Assembly (NCBI RefSeq): GCF_030053395.1
Contig: NZ_JASGBH010000002.1
Span: 344,625-408,624, forward strand
Source of the DNA: Limnohabitans lacus
Lineage (GTDB): Bacteria > Pseudomonadota > Gammaproteobacteria > Burkholderiales > Burkholderiaceae_C
DNA length: 64,000 bases
Direction: 5' to 3'
Every line of letters starts with the position of its first letter. Positions within the stretch are counted from its first letter, which is position 1. The notes beneath the pieces are model-generated. The model saw only the letters and a list, made by a program, of their open reading frames with translations, had not been told where the DNA came from and did no database searches. Shown piece by piece: positions 1-7,065 of the stretch. The translations under genes were made by a program, and so were the position numbers.

Positions 1-1701
1 CAACGCGGCCAAGGCTTCCTGTGCGCCCGCCTTGGGCTCGTCGCCAAAGGCCATGAGCAACACACCTTGCACCCCATGGGGGCCGCGCTCGGCCAGCGCC
101 GACAAGGTGGCCCCCTGCGCATGGAGCCTCTGGATGTCTTCGGCCCACATGGCGCTGTCCATGCCTTCTTGCGCCAGCCAACGCAAACTGCCCAGCAGCA
201 GTTGGCGGCCTTCGACACGCGCTTGCACGCCGCGCCCGGGCACCGCCGCCAAGTCTTCGGGGACTTGCAGGTTCAGGCTTTGCGCTTTGGCGGCCTGCAA
301 CACCGCACGGGCCAAGGGATGTTCGCTGCCGCTTTGCACACTGGCCGCCCAAGCCAAGGCGGTGGCCGGCTCATGGCCCGGTGCGGGCACTTGCGCAATC
401 AAGCGAGGCTGGCCCACGGTGAGTGTGCCGGTCTTGTCAAACGCCACGGTCTGCACGCGGTGGGCCATTTCCAGCGCCTGGGCGTCCTTGATCAAGATGC
501 CGTGCTTGGCCGCCACACCCGTGCCCGCCATGATGGCCACGGGTGTGGCCAAGCCCAAAGCACAGGGGCAAGCGATGACCAAGACCGCCACCGCATGGAT
601 GAGAGCGGACTCGAAACTGGCGCCCATGAACAGCCATGCGCCCAAGGTCAACACCGCCACCACCAAAACGACCGGCACAAACACCTCGGCCACTTTGTCC
701 ACCAAGCGCTGAATGGGCGCCTTGGCCGCTTGTGCGTCTTCCACCAAGCGAATGATGCGTGACAAAACGGTTTCATGGCCCACCGCCGTCACGCGCATCA
801 GGACGCGACCATCGCCATTGATCGAGCCCCCCGTCAATGCCGCACCCATGCTTTTGACGACCGGCAGGGGCTCGCCCGTCAGCATGGATTCGTCCACCTG
901 GGTCTGGCCTTCGATGAGTTCACCGTCCAATGGGAAGCGCTCGCCTGGACGGACGGCCAACAAGTCCCCCACCAGAATTTCTGCCACGGGCACATCGACT
1001 TCGCCTTCGTCACTCATCCAGTGGGCTTTGTCGGGGCGCAAGGCATGCAAGGCCCGGATGGCTTCGGTGGTTTGGCGTTTGGCACGGGCCTCCAGCCATT
1101 TGCCCAACAAGACCAAGGTGATGACCACGGCCGAACCTTCGAAGTACAGATGAGGCGCATGGCCCTCATGGGCGTTGAGCCACAGCCAGACCGACAGCAA
1201 CCAGCCTGCGCTGGTGCCCAGCGACACCAGCAGATCCATATTGCCTGTCATGGCCTTGAGTGCGTGCCAACCGGCTTTGTAAAAACGCGCGCCCAAAATG
1301 AACTGCACGGGCGTGGCCAATGCAAACTGCAGCCATGCCGGCAGCATCCAATGCTGACCGAATGCATCCCCCACCATGGGCAGCACCAAGGGCGCTGACA
1401 ACACCAAGCCCCAGGCCACCGGGGCAAAGCCTGCCCAAGCTGTTGTGGGCGATGCGGTTTCAACCGCTTCAGCGGTCAAGGGCTCATACCCTGCATCCCG
1501 GATGGCGCGGCGCAAACGGGCATCGGTCACCTCGGAAGATTGCACGGTGATGCGGGCCGATTCGGTGGCCAGATTGACGGTGGCCGATGCAACACCCGGC
1601 ACTTTGTTCAAGGCTTTTTCAACCCGCGCCACACACGACGCGCAAGTCATGCCGCCAATGCCGATGTCGATCGTGGTTGCTTCGGGCTTGATATAAGTCA
1701 T
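1..1701 (-). CDS. copA: Copper-translocating P1B-type ATPase (C-terminus cut by window edge)
   Basis: Inner-membrane P-type ATPase that exports Cu(I) from the cytoplasm. The 567 codons in the window read without a stop from the ATG at 1699-1701. An N-terminal heavy-metal-associated domain carries GMTCASC (Cys20, Cys23). The membrane CPC ion-binding motif (ACPCALG) is near residue 378 and the phosphorylation motif DKTGT near residue 418. The TGES-equivalent TGEP actuator loop is also visible. The ATP-binding and last membrane segments start to be lost past the left edge. It is divergent from the copper chaperone gene at 1767, with a 65-bp shared promoter region. The family and metal class are well supported by the CxxC and CPC motifs; copper rather than silver specificity is inferred. 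Confidence 0.95.
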   Translation of the reverse strand, partial: MTYIKPEATTIDIGIGGMTCASCVARVEKALNKVPGVASATVNLATESARITVQSSEVTDARLRRAIRDAGYEPLTAEAVETASPTTAWAGFAPVAWGLVLSAPLVLPMVGDAFGQHWMLPAWLQFALATPVQFILGARFYKAGWHALKAMTGNMDLLVSLGTSAGWLLSVWLWLNAHEGHAPHLYFEGSAVVITLVLLGKWLEARAKRQTTEAIRALHALRPDKAHWMSDEGEVDVPVAEILVGDLLAVRPGERFPLDGELIEGQTQVDESMLTGEPLPVVKSMGAALTGGSINGDGRVLMRVTAVGHETVLSRIIRLVEDAQAAKAPIQRLVDKVAEVFVPVVLVVAVLTLGAWLFMGASFESALIHAVAVLVIACPCALGLATPVAIMAGTGVAAKHGILIKDAQALEMAHRVQTVAFDKTGTLTVGQPRLIAQVPAPGHEPATALAWAASVQSGSEHPLARAVLQAAKAQSLNLQVPEDLAAVPGRGVQARVEGRQLLLGSLRWLAQEGMDSAMWAEDIQRLHAQGATLSALAERGPHGVQGVLLMAFGDEPKAGAQEALAAL

Positions 1702-1722
1702 GTCTTGTGGGCTGTTATGAAC

Positions 1723-1737
1723 TATGCTTTGAGCATA
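1723..1737. promoter_or_regulatory. 15-bp inverted repeat between copA and the copper chaperone gene
   Basis: TATGCT-TTG-AGCATA is a perfect 6-bp inverted repeat with a 3-bp centre. It sits midway in the 65-bp gap between the divergent starts at 1701 and 1767, where a shared operator would lie. It does not look like a classical CueR site, so the regulator is unknown. Confidence 0.4.
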
Positions 1738-1766
1738 CCCATCCGGGTTTAGCTGAAAGTGACATC

Positions 1767-1964
1767 ATGAACCAAATTTTCACGGTCGAGGGCATGACTT
1801 GTGGGCACTGCGAAAAAGCCGTGACCAAGGCTTTGTTGGCGCTGGACGCACAAGCCAAGGTGGTGATCGATCGCGCGCAAAACAAAGTGCAAGTAGAGTC
1901 TGACAAAACCCGCGAAGCCTTGGCCCAGGCCATCGCCGACGAAGGCTACCGCGTCGCCGCTTGA
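1767..1964 (+). CDS. copZ: CopZ-like heavy-metal chaperone
   Basis: A 65-residue single-domain heavy-metal-associated protein with the GMTCGHC metal-binding loop (Cys13, Cys16) and the usual beta-alpha-beta-beta-alpha-beta length. It would carry Cu(I) in the cytoplasm and deliver it to the CopA encoded divergently next door. The ATG at 1767 is preferred over an in-frame upstream GTG-type extension because the domain begins exactly there (MNQIFTVEGMTC). The next gene starts 24 bp after its stop and may be cotranscribed. Confidence 0.9.
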   Translation: MNQIFTVEGMTCGHCEKAVTKALLALDAQAKVVIDRAQNKVQVESDKTREALAQAIADEGYRVAA

Positions 1965-1988
1965 TTTTTTAACCGCAAGGAGTTTTCC

Positions 1989-2183
1989 ATGACAACCAAC
2001 ATTGGTGGTGTTGAGCGCATCGTGCGCGTGGTGGGTGGCCTGGTTTTGGTGGCATTGGCGGCCACGGGTCAGGTGGGCGTGTGGGGCTGGGTGGGTTTGG
2101 TGCCGATCGCCACGGGCCTGAGCGGCTGGTGCCCACCCTACAGCTTGCTGGGGATCAACACCTGCAAAAACCGCAAGGTTTGA
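1989..2183 (+). CDS. Small DUF2892 (YgaP-like) membrane protein
   Basis: A 64-residue protein matching the DUF2892 pattern: an N-terminal NIGGVERIVR amphipathic stretch, one or two hydrophobic helices, then GWCPPYSLLGINTC near the C-terminus with two conserved cysteines. This is the membrane domain found fused to rhodanese in YgaP and also free-standing. Its role is unknown. A clear AAGGAG ribosome binding site lies 7 bases before the ATG. A rho-independent terminator follows directly, so it is probably the last gene of the copZ transcript. Confidence 0.85.
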   Translation: MTTNIGGVERIVRVVGGLVLVALAATGQVGVWGWVGLVPIATGLSGWCPPYSLLGINTCKNRKV

Positions 2184-2189
2184 GTGACC

Positions 2190-2217
2190 AGCCCGCTGCG
2201 TGCGGGCTTTGTTTTTT
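2190..2217 (+). terminator. Rho-independent terminator after the DUF2892 gene
   Basis: AGCCCGC-TGCGT-GCGGGCT forms a 7-bp stem followed by a T-rich tract. It separates the copZ unit from the pirin gene and rules out the in-frame GTG at 2184 as the pirin start. Confidence 0.8.
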
Positions 2218-2234
2218 GGGGCATCATTGACGGC

Positions 2235-3107
2235 ATGACTTCCATGCCTCTACATCCCCGCTCTGTTGACGCCCTGGTGGCCGGTCGTGCCACGCGCGAC
2301 GGTGCAGGCGTGCGCCTGACCCGTGTGCTCACGGGCGAGTTGCAACAACGCCTTGACCCCTTCTTGATGCTCGACCAATTCGGCAGCAACGACCCCAAGG
2401 ACTATGGCGCTGGTTTTCCAAACCACCCTCACCGCGGCTTTGAAACGGTGACCTACATGATCGCGGGCCGCATGCGGCACCGTGACAGTGCAGGCAACGA
2501 AGGCTTGTTGCAAAACGGCGGTGTGCAATGGATGACCGCAGGGCGCGGTCTGGTGCACAGTGAAATGCCTGAACAAGAAGAAGGCCTGATGGAAGGTTTT
2601 CAATTGTGGTTGAACCTGCCTTCGCACCAAAAAATGTGCACCCCTTGGTACCGCGACATCCAAAGCGAAGACATCCCCGAAGTGCGTACCGAGTCCGGTG
2701 TTTGGGTGCGAGTGATTTCCGGTCAAAGTCATGGCGTGCAAGGCGCCATGCACCGACCCGCACAAGACTATCCCACCGATCCCTTGTACTTGGACATCCA
2801 TTTTTCAGACACGCAAACGTTCACACAAAACATCCCCGCAGCTCACAACGCTTTTGTGTACGTATACCGTGGCGCTTTGACTGTGCAAAGCCAGGCTGGT
2901 GATGAAACGGTGCCGCTTCAGCGCATGGCCATCTTGAGCCATAGTGGCGATGGTGTGGTTTTGACAGGCGATGCGGGCACCAAGGCTTTGCTCATCACGG
3001 GCCAGCCCCTTGGCGAACCCATTGCCCAATACGGTCCATTCGTCATGAACACCCGCGAAGAGTTGATGCAAGCGGTGGAAGATTTCCAAGCTGGCCGCTT
3101 GGGGTGA
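2235..3107 (+). CDS. Pirin family protein (cupin)
   Basis: A 290-residue bicupin of the pirin family. The N-terminal cupin shows HPHRGFETVTY and, about 40 residues later, GRGLVHSE, which hold the His/His/His/Glu metal site of pirins; the usual LWLNLP and C-terminal GEPIAQYGPFVMNT segments follow. Bacterial pirins have been linked to quercetin 2,3-dioxygenase activity or to redox and stress signalling, so the substrate here is not predictable. The ATG at 2235 is chosen because the longer frame runs into the upstream terminator; ATG 2244 is also possible. Confidence 0.9.
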   Translation: MTSMPLHPRSVDALVAGRATRDGAGVRLTRVLTGELQQRLDPFLMLDQFGSNDPKDYGAGFPNHPHRGFETVTYMIAGRMRHRDSAGNEGLLQNGGVQWMTAGRGLVHSEMPEQEEGLMEGFQLWLNLPSHQKMCTPWYRDIQSEDIPEVRTESGVWVRVISGQSHGVQGAMHRPAQDYPTDPLYLDIHFSDTQTFTQNIPAAHNAFVYVYRGALTVQSQAGDETVPLQRMAILSHSGDGVVLTGDAGTKALLITGQPLGEPIAQYGPFVMNTREELMQAVEDFQAGRLG

Positions 3108-3210
3108 TGAAAACGGCTTTGCCGATCTTTACCGTGGGGCTGTACTTCATCAACGGGGCGGACACATGAACCATTCAAACTGGCGGCATCCCATCACCGA
3201 AAGGATGTTC

Positions 3211-3678
3211 ATGAAATGGATTCGCACCCCCTTGATCGCCGCTGCTTTGCTGGCTGGGCTGTCTTCTTTGAGTTTTGCCCAAATGGGTCCCGGCACCGGC
3301 GGGCCTGGCCATGAGCACACGGGCAAAATGCACGAGCGCATGGCTCAGCGTCATACCCAGCACTTGGCCGAACTCAAAACCCAATTGAAACTGGACGCAA
3401 CGCAAGAAAGTGCTTGGACCACCTTCAGCCAGTCGATGCAGCCACCCAGCACTTTGCCTGTTCGCCCTGACCTTGCCGCCATGGAAAAACTGAGCACACC
3501 TGATCGCCTCGATCTGATGCAAAAACACCGTGCGCAAATGGATGGCCACATGCAAAAGCATGTCGATGCCACCAAAACGTTTTACGCTGTTTTGAACACC
3601 GAGCAAAAAAAGGTGTTCGACACAGAAATGGCCAAGTTCATGGCACGTGGTCATAAAGAACACCGCCACCCACATTGA
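3211..3678 (+). CDS. Spy/CpxP-like periplasmic LTxxQ-type protein
   Basis: A 155-residue secreted protein. The signal peptide is MKWIRTPLIAAALLAGLSSLSFA with cleavage after the last Ala. The mature part is rich in His, Met and Gln, helical, and contains two LTxxQ-like helices (KLDATQESAW and VLNTEQKKVF), as in Spy/CpxP chaperones of the envelope stress response. The His/Met-rich ends (GHEHTGKMHERM, HKEHRHPH) could bind metals. The start at 3211 has GAAAGG six bases upstream; an in-frame ATG at 3205 lies two codons earlier and one at 3166 is unlikely. It sits downstream of the copper genes, fitting a metal or envelope stress role. Confidence 0.8.
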   Translation: MKWIRTPLIAAALLAGLSSLSFAQMGPGTGGPGHEHTGKMHERMAQRHTQHLAELKTQLKLDATQESAWTTFSQSMQPPSTLPVRPDLAAMEKLSTPDRLDLMQKHRAQMDGHMQKHVDATKTFYAVLNTEQKKVFDTEMAKFMARGHKEHRHPH

Positions 3679-3700
3679 CTTTCCAAAGTCGGTCCTCACA

Positions 3701-3726
3701 AGGCAGCCCACGGGCTGCCTTTTTTC
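3701..3726 (+). terminator. Rho-independent terminator
   Basis: AGGCAGCC-CACG-GGCTGCCT forms an 8-bp perfect stem followed by TTTTTT, 23 bases after the Spy-like gene stop. Confidence 0.9.
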
Positions 3727-3777
3727 ATCTTGACTTGCATCAAGTTCTTTGGCCGCATGGGTCGTTAAGCTTGGGCC

Positions 3778-4632
3778 ATGACCGAACCCCAACCACCATC
3801 AGCGCGGCCCCACAGCCAAGCTGTTTTCTTGCCGCCCGTCTTGCCCATCGCGTATGACCAGCCCTTGCAATGGTTGGCATTGGGTTTCAAGGACTTCGCA
3901 AAGTCACCGCTGCTGAGCACTTTGCATGGCGTGGTGATTGCCGCTTGGGGGGCCATCATGACTTGGGTCGCCCATGACCAATTTTGGTTGTTGGCAGGTT
4001 GCCTGTCTGGTTTTCTGGTGATTGCACCCGTGTTGGCCACCAGCCTGTATGCCATGAGCCGGGCCATGGAGCGGGGTGAAACGGTCAACTACGCCTTGCT
4101 GTTCAACACCTGGACGCAGTGGCAATTGCGCCTGCGCAAACAACCCGAAAGTTATTGGAGCTTGATCCGCTTTGGTTTGTTGTTGGCACTGGCCGCTTCC
4201 GGCTGGGTCATCACCTCGGCGGCCCTGATCACTTTGCTCGCCCCTGTGGCGATTCACACCCCGATGGATTTTGTCCAGCATGTGGTGCTCAACCCCAAGC
4301 ATTTCCTGTTCGAGTTTTGGCTTTTGATGGGTGGCTTGATGGCGGCGCCTGTGTTTGCGAGCAGCGTGATCTCCATGCCCTTGCTGCTCGATCGCAAAGT
4401 GAGCGTCTTACAAGCGGTACTGACCAGCTGGAAAACCGTGGTCACACACCCGGTTCAAATGGCTTTATGGGCTTTTTTAATCATGGGGTTTTGCTTGCTG
4501 GGCATTTTTTCCCTGTTTTTGGGCCTGGTCTTGGTGGTGCCCATGCTGGGCCACGGCAGTTGGCATGCTTATCGACACCTGATCGATGCTTCTGGTTTGC
4601 AAGAGCGCGTGTCCGGGCACGGTGATCGCTGA
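3778..4632 (+). CDS. DUF2189 family integral membrane protein
   Basis: A 284-residue polytopic protein with about six hydrophobic helices. It has the family features of DUF2189: an early WLALGFKDFAKSP segment, a central FNTWTQWQLRLRKQ loop, and a C-terminal LGHGSWHAYRHLID motif. The molecular function is unknown. Its stop overlaps the start of the next small membrane protein (TGATG at 4630-4634), so the two are translationally coupled. The ATG at 3778 lacks a strong ribosome binding site; no better in-frame start lies before the conserved region. Confidence 0.85.
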   Translation: MTEPQPPSARPHSQAVFLPPVLPIAYDQPLQWLALGFKDFAKSPLLSTLHGVVIAAWGAIMTWVAHDQFWLLAGCLSGFLVIAPVLATSLYAMSRAMERGETVNYALLFNTWTQWQLRLRKQPESYWSLIRFGLLLALAASGWVITSAALITLLAPVAIHTPMDFVQHVVLNPKHFLFEFWLLMGGLMAAPVFASSVISMPLLLDRKVSVLQAVLTSWKTVVTHPVQMALWAFLIMGFCLLGIFSLFLGLVLVVPMLGHGSWHAYRHLIDASGLQERVSGHGDR

Positions 4633-4841
4633 TGTGGGGCTTTAGCGAAGAACAGTTCGCCTGGTTTGGCCTGACCATCGGCGTGGGCGCATTCATGCTC
4701 TACATGTTGTTCATCATCGGACAACTGGCTTGGGAATCCAAAGCGGGCAAATTCGGCACCTTTGTGATCTTTCTAGGGCTGGCTTTTGGCATGCTGGGCT
4801 TTGTCGCCAAGGGCATCATCCAGTGGCTGATTGCAAATTGA
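4632..4841 (+). CDS. DUF2788 small membrane protein
   Basis: A 69-residue protein with two transmembrane helices (about residues 9-32 and 40-64), matching the DUF2788 family in length and in its GWESKAGKFGT-like loop between helices (LAWESKAGKFGTF). The function is unknown. It is translationally coupled to the DUF2189 gene by a 1-base overlap, suggesting a membrane complex or shared regulation. The candidate replication origin begins right after its stop. Confidence 0.85.
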   Translation: MWGFSEEQFAWFGLTIGVGAFMLYMLFIIGQLAWESKAGKFGTFVIFLGLAFGMLGFVAKGIIQWLIAN

Positions 4842-5127
4842 ACAGGTGCTGGGCATAAAGCTGTGGATAAAAAATGGGCAAGCCCTTACTTATCCACAGG
4901 ACCCGCTGTTTTTGAGAAGTTATCCCAATTGGCAAGACAACACGACAGCAGGGTCACCCACAAGCTTGAAAATACGCCAAGTCTTTGTTTTCAATAAGGA
5001 ATGTGCGCTTGTCCACAAACCACATCATCCCTTATCTACTACTACTAATTTAAAATCTAAATCTATAGAAAAACAACAAATAACAAGTGCGCTGTTAAGA
5101 TTTGCATCTTTCTCCTCATCTGGCACC
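4842..5127. other. Candidate replication origin or DnaA-controlled region upstream of minC
   Basis: A 286-bp non-coding segment. It has two perfect 9-mer DnaA boxes in opposite orientation, TGTGGATAA at 4862-4870 and TTATCCACA at 4890-4898. An 8/9 box TTGTCCACA is at 5009-5017, with weaker matches at 4920-4928 and 5032-5040. Next comes CTACTACTACTAA at 5036-5048, the top-strand form of the DnaA-trio described in Bacillus subtilis. From 5046 to about 5095 the sequence is strongly AT-rich, like a DNA unwinding element. Box, triplet tract and AT-rich stretch occur in the order of known bacterial basal unwinding regions. The parS cluster is 7.6-8.8 kb away. A role as oriC is inferred; the alternative is DnaA control of the min operon. 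Confidence 0.6.
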
Positions 5128-5889
5128 ATGGCCTCCGCTTCAGACGCTCCTTCCTCTCAGTGTTACGACATCAAAAGCGCTGATTTGCCATTGGTTGCTT
5201 TGCTGCTCAAGACACCGCAAGTCGACGCTGTCGATGCGGCTTTGGCCCGGCAATTGGCAGAAAGTCCTGGTTTTTTTGACCATGATCCCTTGGTCATCGA
5301 CGTCTCCGCTTTGGACGAAGACCTTTCTGTCGACCATTTCAATTTATCGGGTCTCTTGGATATTTTGCGTCAGCACGGTCTGGTGCCGTTGGCCATCAAA
5401 GGGGCCAATAGCGCGCTTTTGAGTGCTGCGCAGGCTCTGGGGTTGGTAGATGCGTCTGATGCCCGTGTGCGTCGCTCTATGCCTGTTGCTGAGGCTCCTG
5501 CAGCAACTCCGGTGGTCTCAGTTGCCGCCGCGTCTGCACCTTTGGGTGCCATGGTCATTGATAAACCTTTGCGATCGGGTCAGCAGGTGTATGCCAAAGG
5601 GCGCGATTTGGTGGTCATGGCCATGGTCAATCCTGGGGCAGAAGTGATTGCGGATGGATCCATCCACATTTACAGCAGTTTGCGTGGCAAAGCCATCGCT
5701 GGTGCGCGTGGCAATGCGCAAGCCATGATCTTTGCCCAGTCAATGGAACCTGAATTGATTTCGATTGCCGGTGTTTACCGCACCAGTGAAAATCCACTCC
5801 CGGTAGAGGTGTCTGGCTTGCCTGCCCAAGTTTGTCTGCAATCTGGCCCTGATGGCGACAAATTATTGATTTCGCCTCTTAAACCCTGA
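5128..5889 (+). CDS. minC: Septum site-determining protein MinC
   Basis: A 253-residue FtsZ-polymer antagonist that blocks division away from midcell. The N-terminal domain (about 1-100) binds FtsZ. A proline/alanine-rich linker follows, and the C-terminal right-handed beta-helix (from about residue 145) shows QVYAKGRDLVV and GSIHIYSSLRGKAIAG, which bind MinD and the septum. The ATG at 5128 is chosen because the open frame upstream (to 4831) lies in the AT-rich DnaA-box region and encodes nothing MinC-like. First gene of minCDE; minD follows after 35 bp. Confidence 0.96.
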   Translation: MASASDAPSSQCYDIKSADLPLVALLLKTPQVDAVDAALARQLAESPGFFDHDPLVIDVSALDEDLSVDHFNLSGLLDILRQHGLVPLAIKGANSALLSAAQALGLVDASDARVRRSMPVAEAPAATPVVSVAAASAPLGAMVIDKPLRSGQQVYAKGRDLVVMAMVNPGAEVIADGSIHIYSSLRGKAIAGARGNAQAMIFAQSMEPELISIAGVYRTSENPLPVEVSGLPAQVCLQSGPDGDKLLISPLKP

Positions 5890-5924
5890 ATTTGCTTTTA
5901 CCCTAGTCCTAGAAAGAAAACCCC

Positions 5925-6740
5925 ATGGCAAAAATCGTCGTAGTCACTTCCGGCAAAGGCGGCGTTGGTAAAACCACGACCAGCGCCAGTTTCGCCACTG
6001 GCCTGGCTTTGAAAGGCTTCAAAACAGCCGTCATCGACTTTGATGTGGGCTTGCGCAACCTGGACCTGATCATGGGCTGTGAGCGCCGTGTGGTGTATGA
6101 CCTGATCAACGTGATTCAGGGTGAAGCCAATTTGAACCAGGCCTTGATCAAGGACAAGCAGTGCAGCAATCTGTTTGTGCTGGCCGCATCGCAAACCCGT
6201 GACAAAGAAGCCTTGTCACAAGAAGGCGTTGAAAAAGTCCTCAACGACTTGAGCGACATGGGTTTCGAATACATCGTTTGTGATTCTCCCGCCGGCATCG
6301 AAACTGGCGCCTTGATGGCCATGCACTTTGCCGATGAAGCTTTGGTGGTGACCAACCCTGAAGTGTCTTCGGTGCGCGATTCGGACCGCATTTTGGGCAT
6401 GCTGGGCAGCAAAACCAAGCGGGCCATTGAAGGCCTCGAGCCCATCAAGGAGCATTTGCTGATCACCCGCTACAACCCCAACCGTGTGGAAGACGGTCAG
6501 ATGTTGTCTTTGCAGGATATTCAAGATATTTTGCGCATCAAATTGTTGGGCGTGATTCCTGAAAGTGACAACGTTTTGCAAGCATCCAACCAGGGTACGC
6601 CTGCCATCCACATGGACAACAGCGATGTCTCGGAAGCTTACAAAGATGTGATCGATCGGTTCTTGGGCGAAGACAAGCCGATGCGTTTCACAGAAGCCGA
6701 AAAACCCAGCTTCCTGAAACGTCTTTTCGGAGGCAAGTGA
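5925..6740 (+). CDS. minD: Septum site-determining ATPase MinD
   Basis: A 271-residue membrane-associated ATPase that recruits MinC and oscillates with MinE. The deviant Walker A motif SGKGGVGKT spans residues 9-17 with the signature Lys11. DFDVGLRNLD is the Walker A-prime region and CDSPAGIE the Walker B. The C-terminal amphipathic membrane-targeting helix is FLKRLFGGK. The length is standard. The minE start lies 3 bp after the stop. Confidence 0.98.
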   Translation: MAKIVVVTSGKGGVGKTTTSASFATGLALKGFKTAVIDFDVGLRNLDLIMGCERRVVYDLINVIQGEANLNQALIKDKQCSNLFVLAASQTRDKEALSQEGVEKVLNDLSDMGFEYIVCDSPAGIETGALMAMHFADEALVVTNPEVSSVRDSDRILGMLGSKTKRAIEGLEPIKEHLLITRYNPNRVEDGQMLSLQDIQDILRIKLLGVIPESDNVLQASNQGTPAIHMDNSDVSEAYKDVIDRFLGEDKPMRFTEAEKPSFLKRLFGGK

Positions 6741-6743
6741 ACC

Positions 6744-7004
6744 ATGTCATTTCTTTCTTTCTTGTTGGGCGAAAAGAAGAAAACCGCCAACGTCGCTAAG
6801 GAACGGTTACAGATCATCTTGGCGCATGAGCGCAGTGGTCGCAACGCCGCAGAGCCAGATTACCTGCCCGATTTGCAACGTGAATTGGTGGCGGTGATCA
6901 GCAAATACATCAAGATCAATCCCGATGACATCAAGGTCAACTTGGAGCGTCAGGACAACCTCGAAGTTTTGGAAGTCAAGATCGAGCTGCCAGACGCGCG
7001 TTGA
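6744..7004 (+). CDS. minE: Cell division topological specificity factor MinE
   Basis: An 86-residue protein that stimulates MinD ATPase and restricts MinCD to the poles. The N-terminal membrane-targeting segment MSFLSFLLG and the anti-MinCD helix [13 protein letters not shown] are both clear, followed by the dimerisation beta-domain with [15 protein letters not shown]. Last gene of minCDE; a hairpin shared with the convergent gene follows. Confidence 0.98.
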   Translation: MSFLSFLLGEKKKTANVAKERLQIILAHERSGRNAAEPDYLPDLQRELVAVISKYIKINPDDIKVNLERQDNLEVLEVKIELPDAR

Positions 7005-7035
7005 TCTTTTCACAGGCTTTGAGAGCCCGCTTTTG

Positions 7036-7059
7036 CAAGGCCACCGCGAGGTGGCCTTG
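7036..7059. terminator. Bidirectional hairpin between minE and the oxidoreductase gene
   Basis: CAAGGCCACC-GCGA-GGTGGCCTTG is a perfect 10-bp stem with a 4-base loop placed between convergent genes (stops at 7004 and 7066). The T-run is short in both directions (TTTT on the left flank read from the minus strand). Confidence 0.75.
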
Positions 7060-7065
7060 TTCATT

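Noticed and set aside
4831..5127. N-terminal extension of minC to 4831
   Set aside because: The added 99 residues show no MinC homology and lie in the DnaA-box/AT-rich region; ATG 5128 starts the family.
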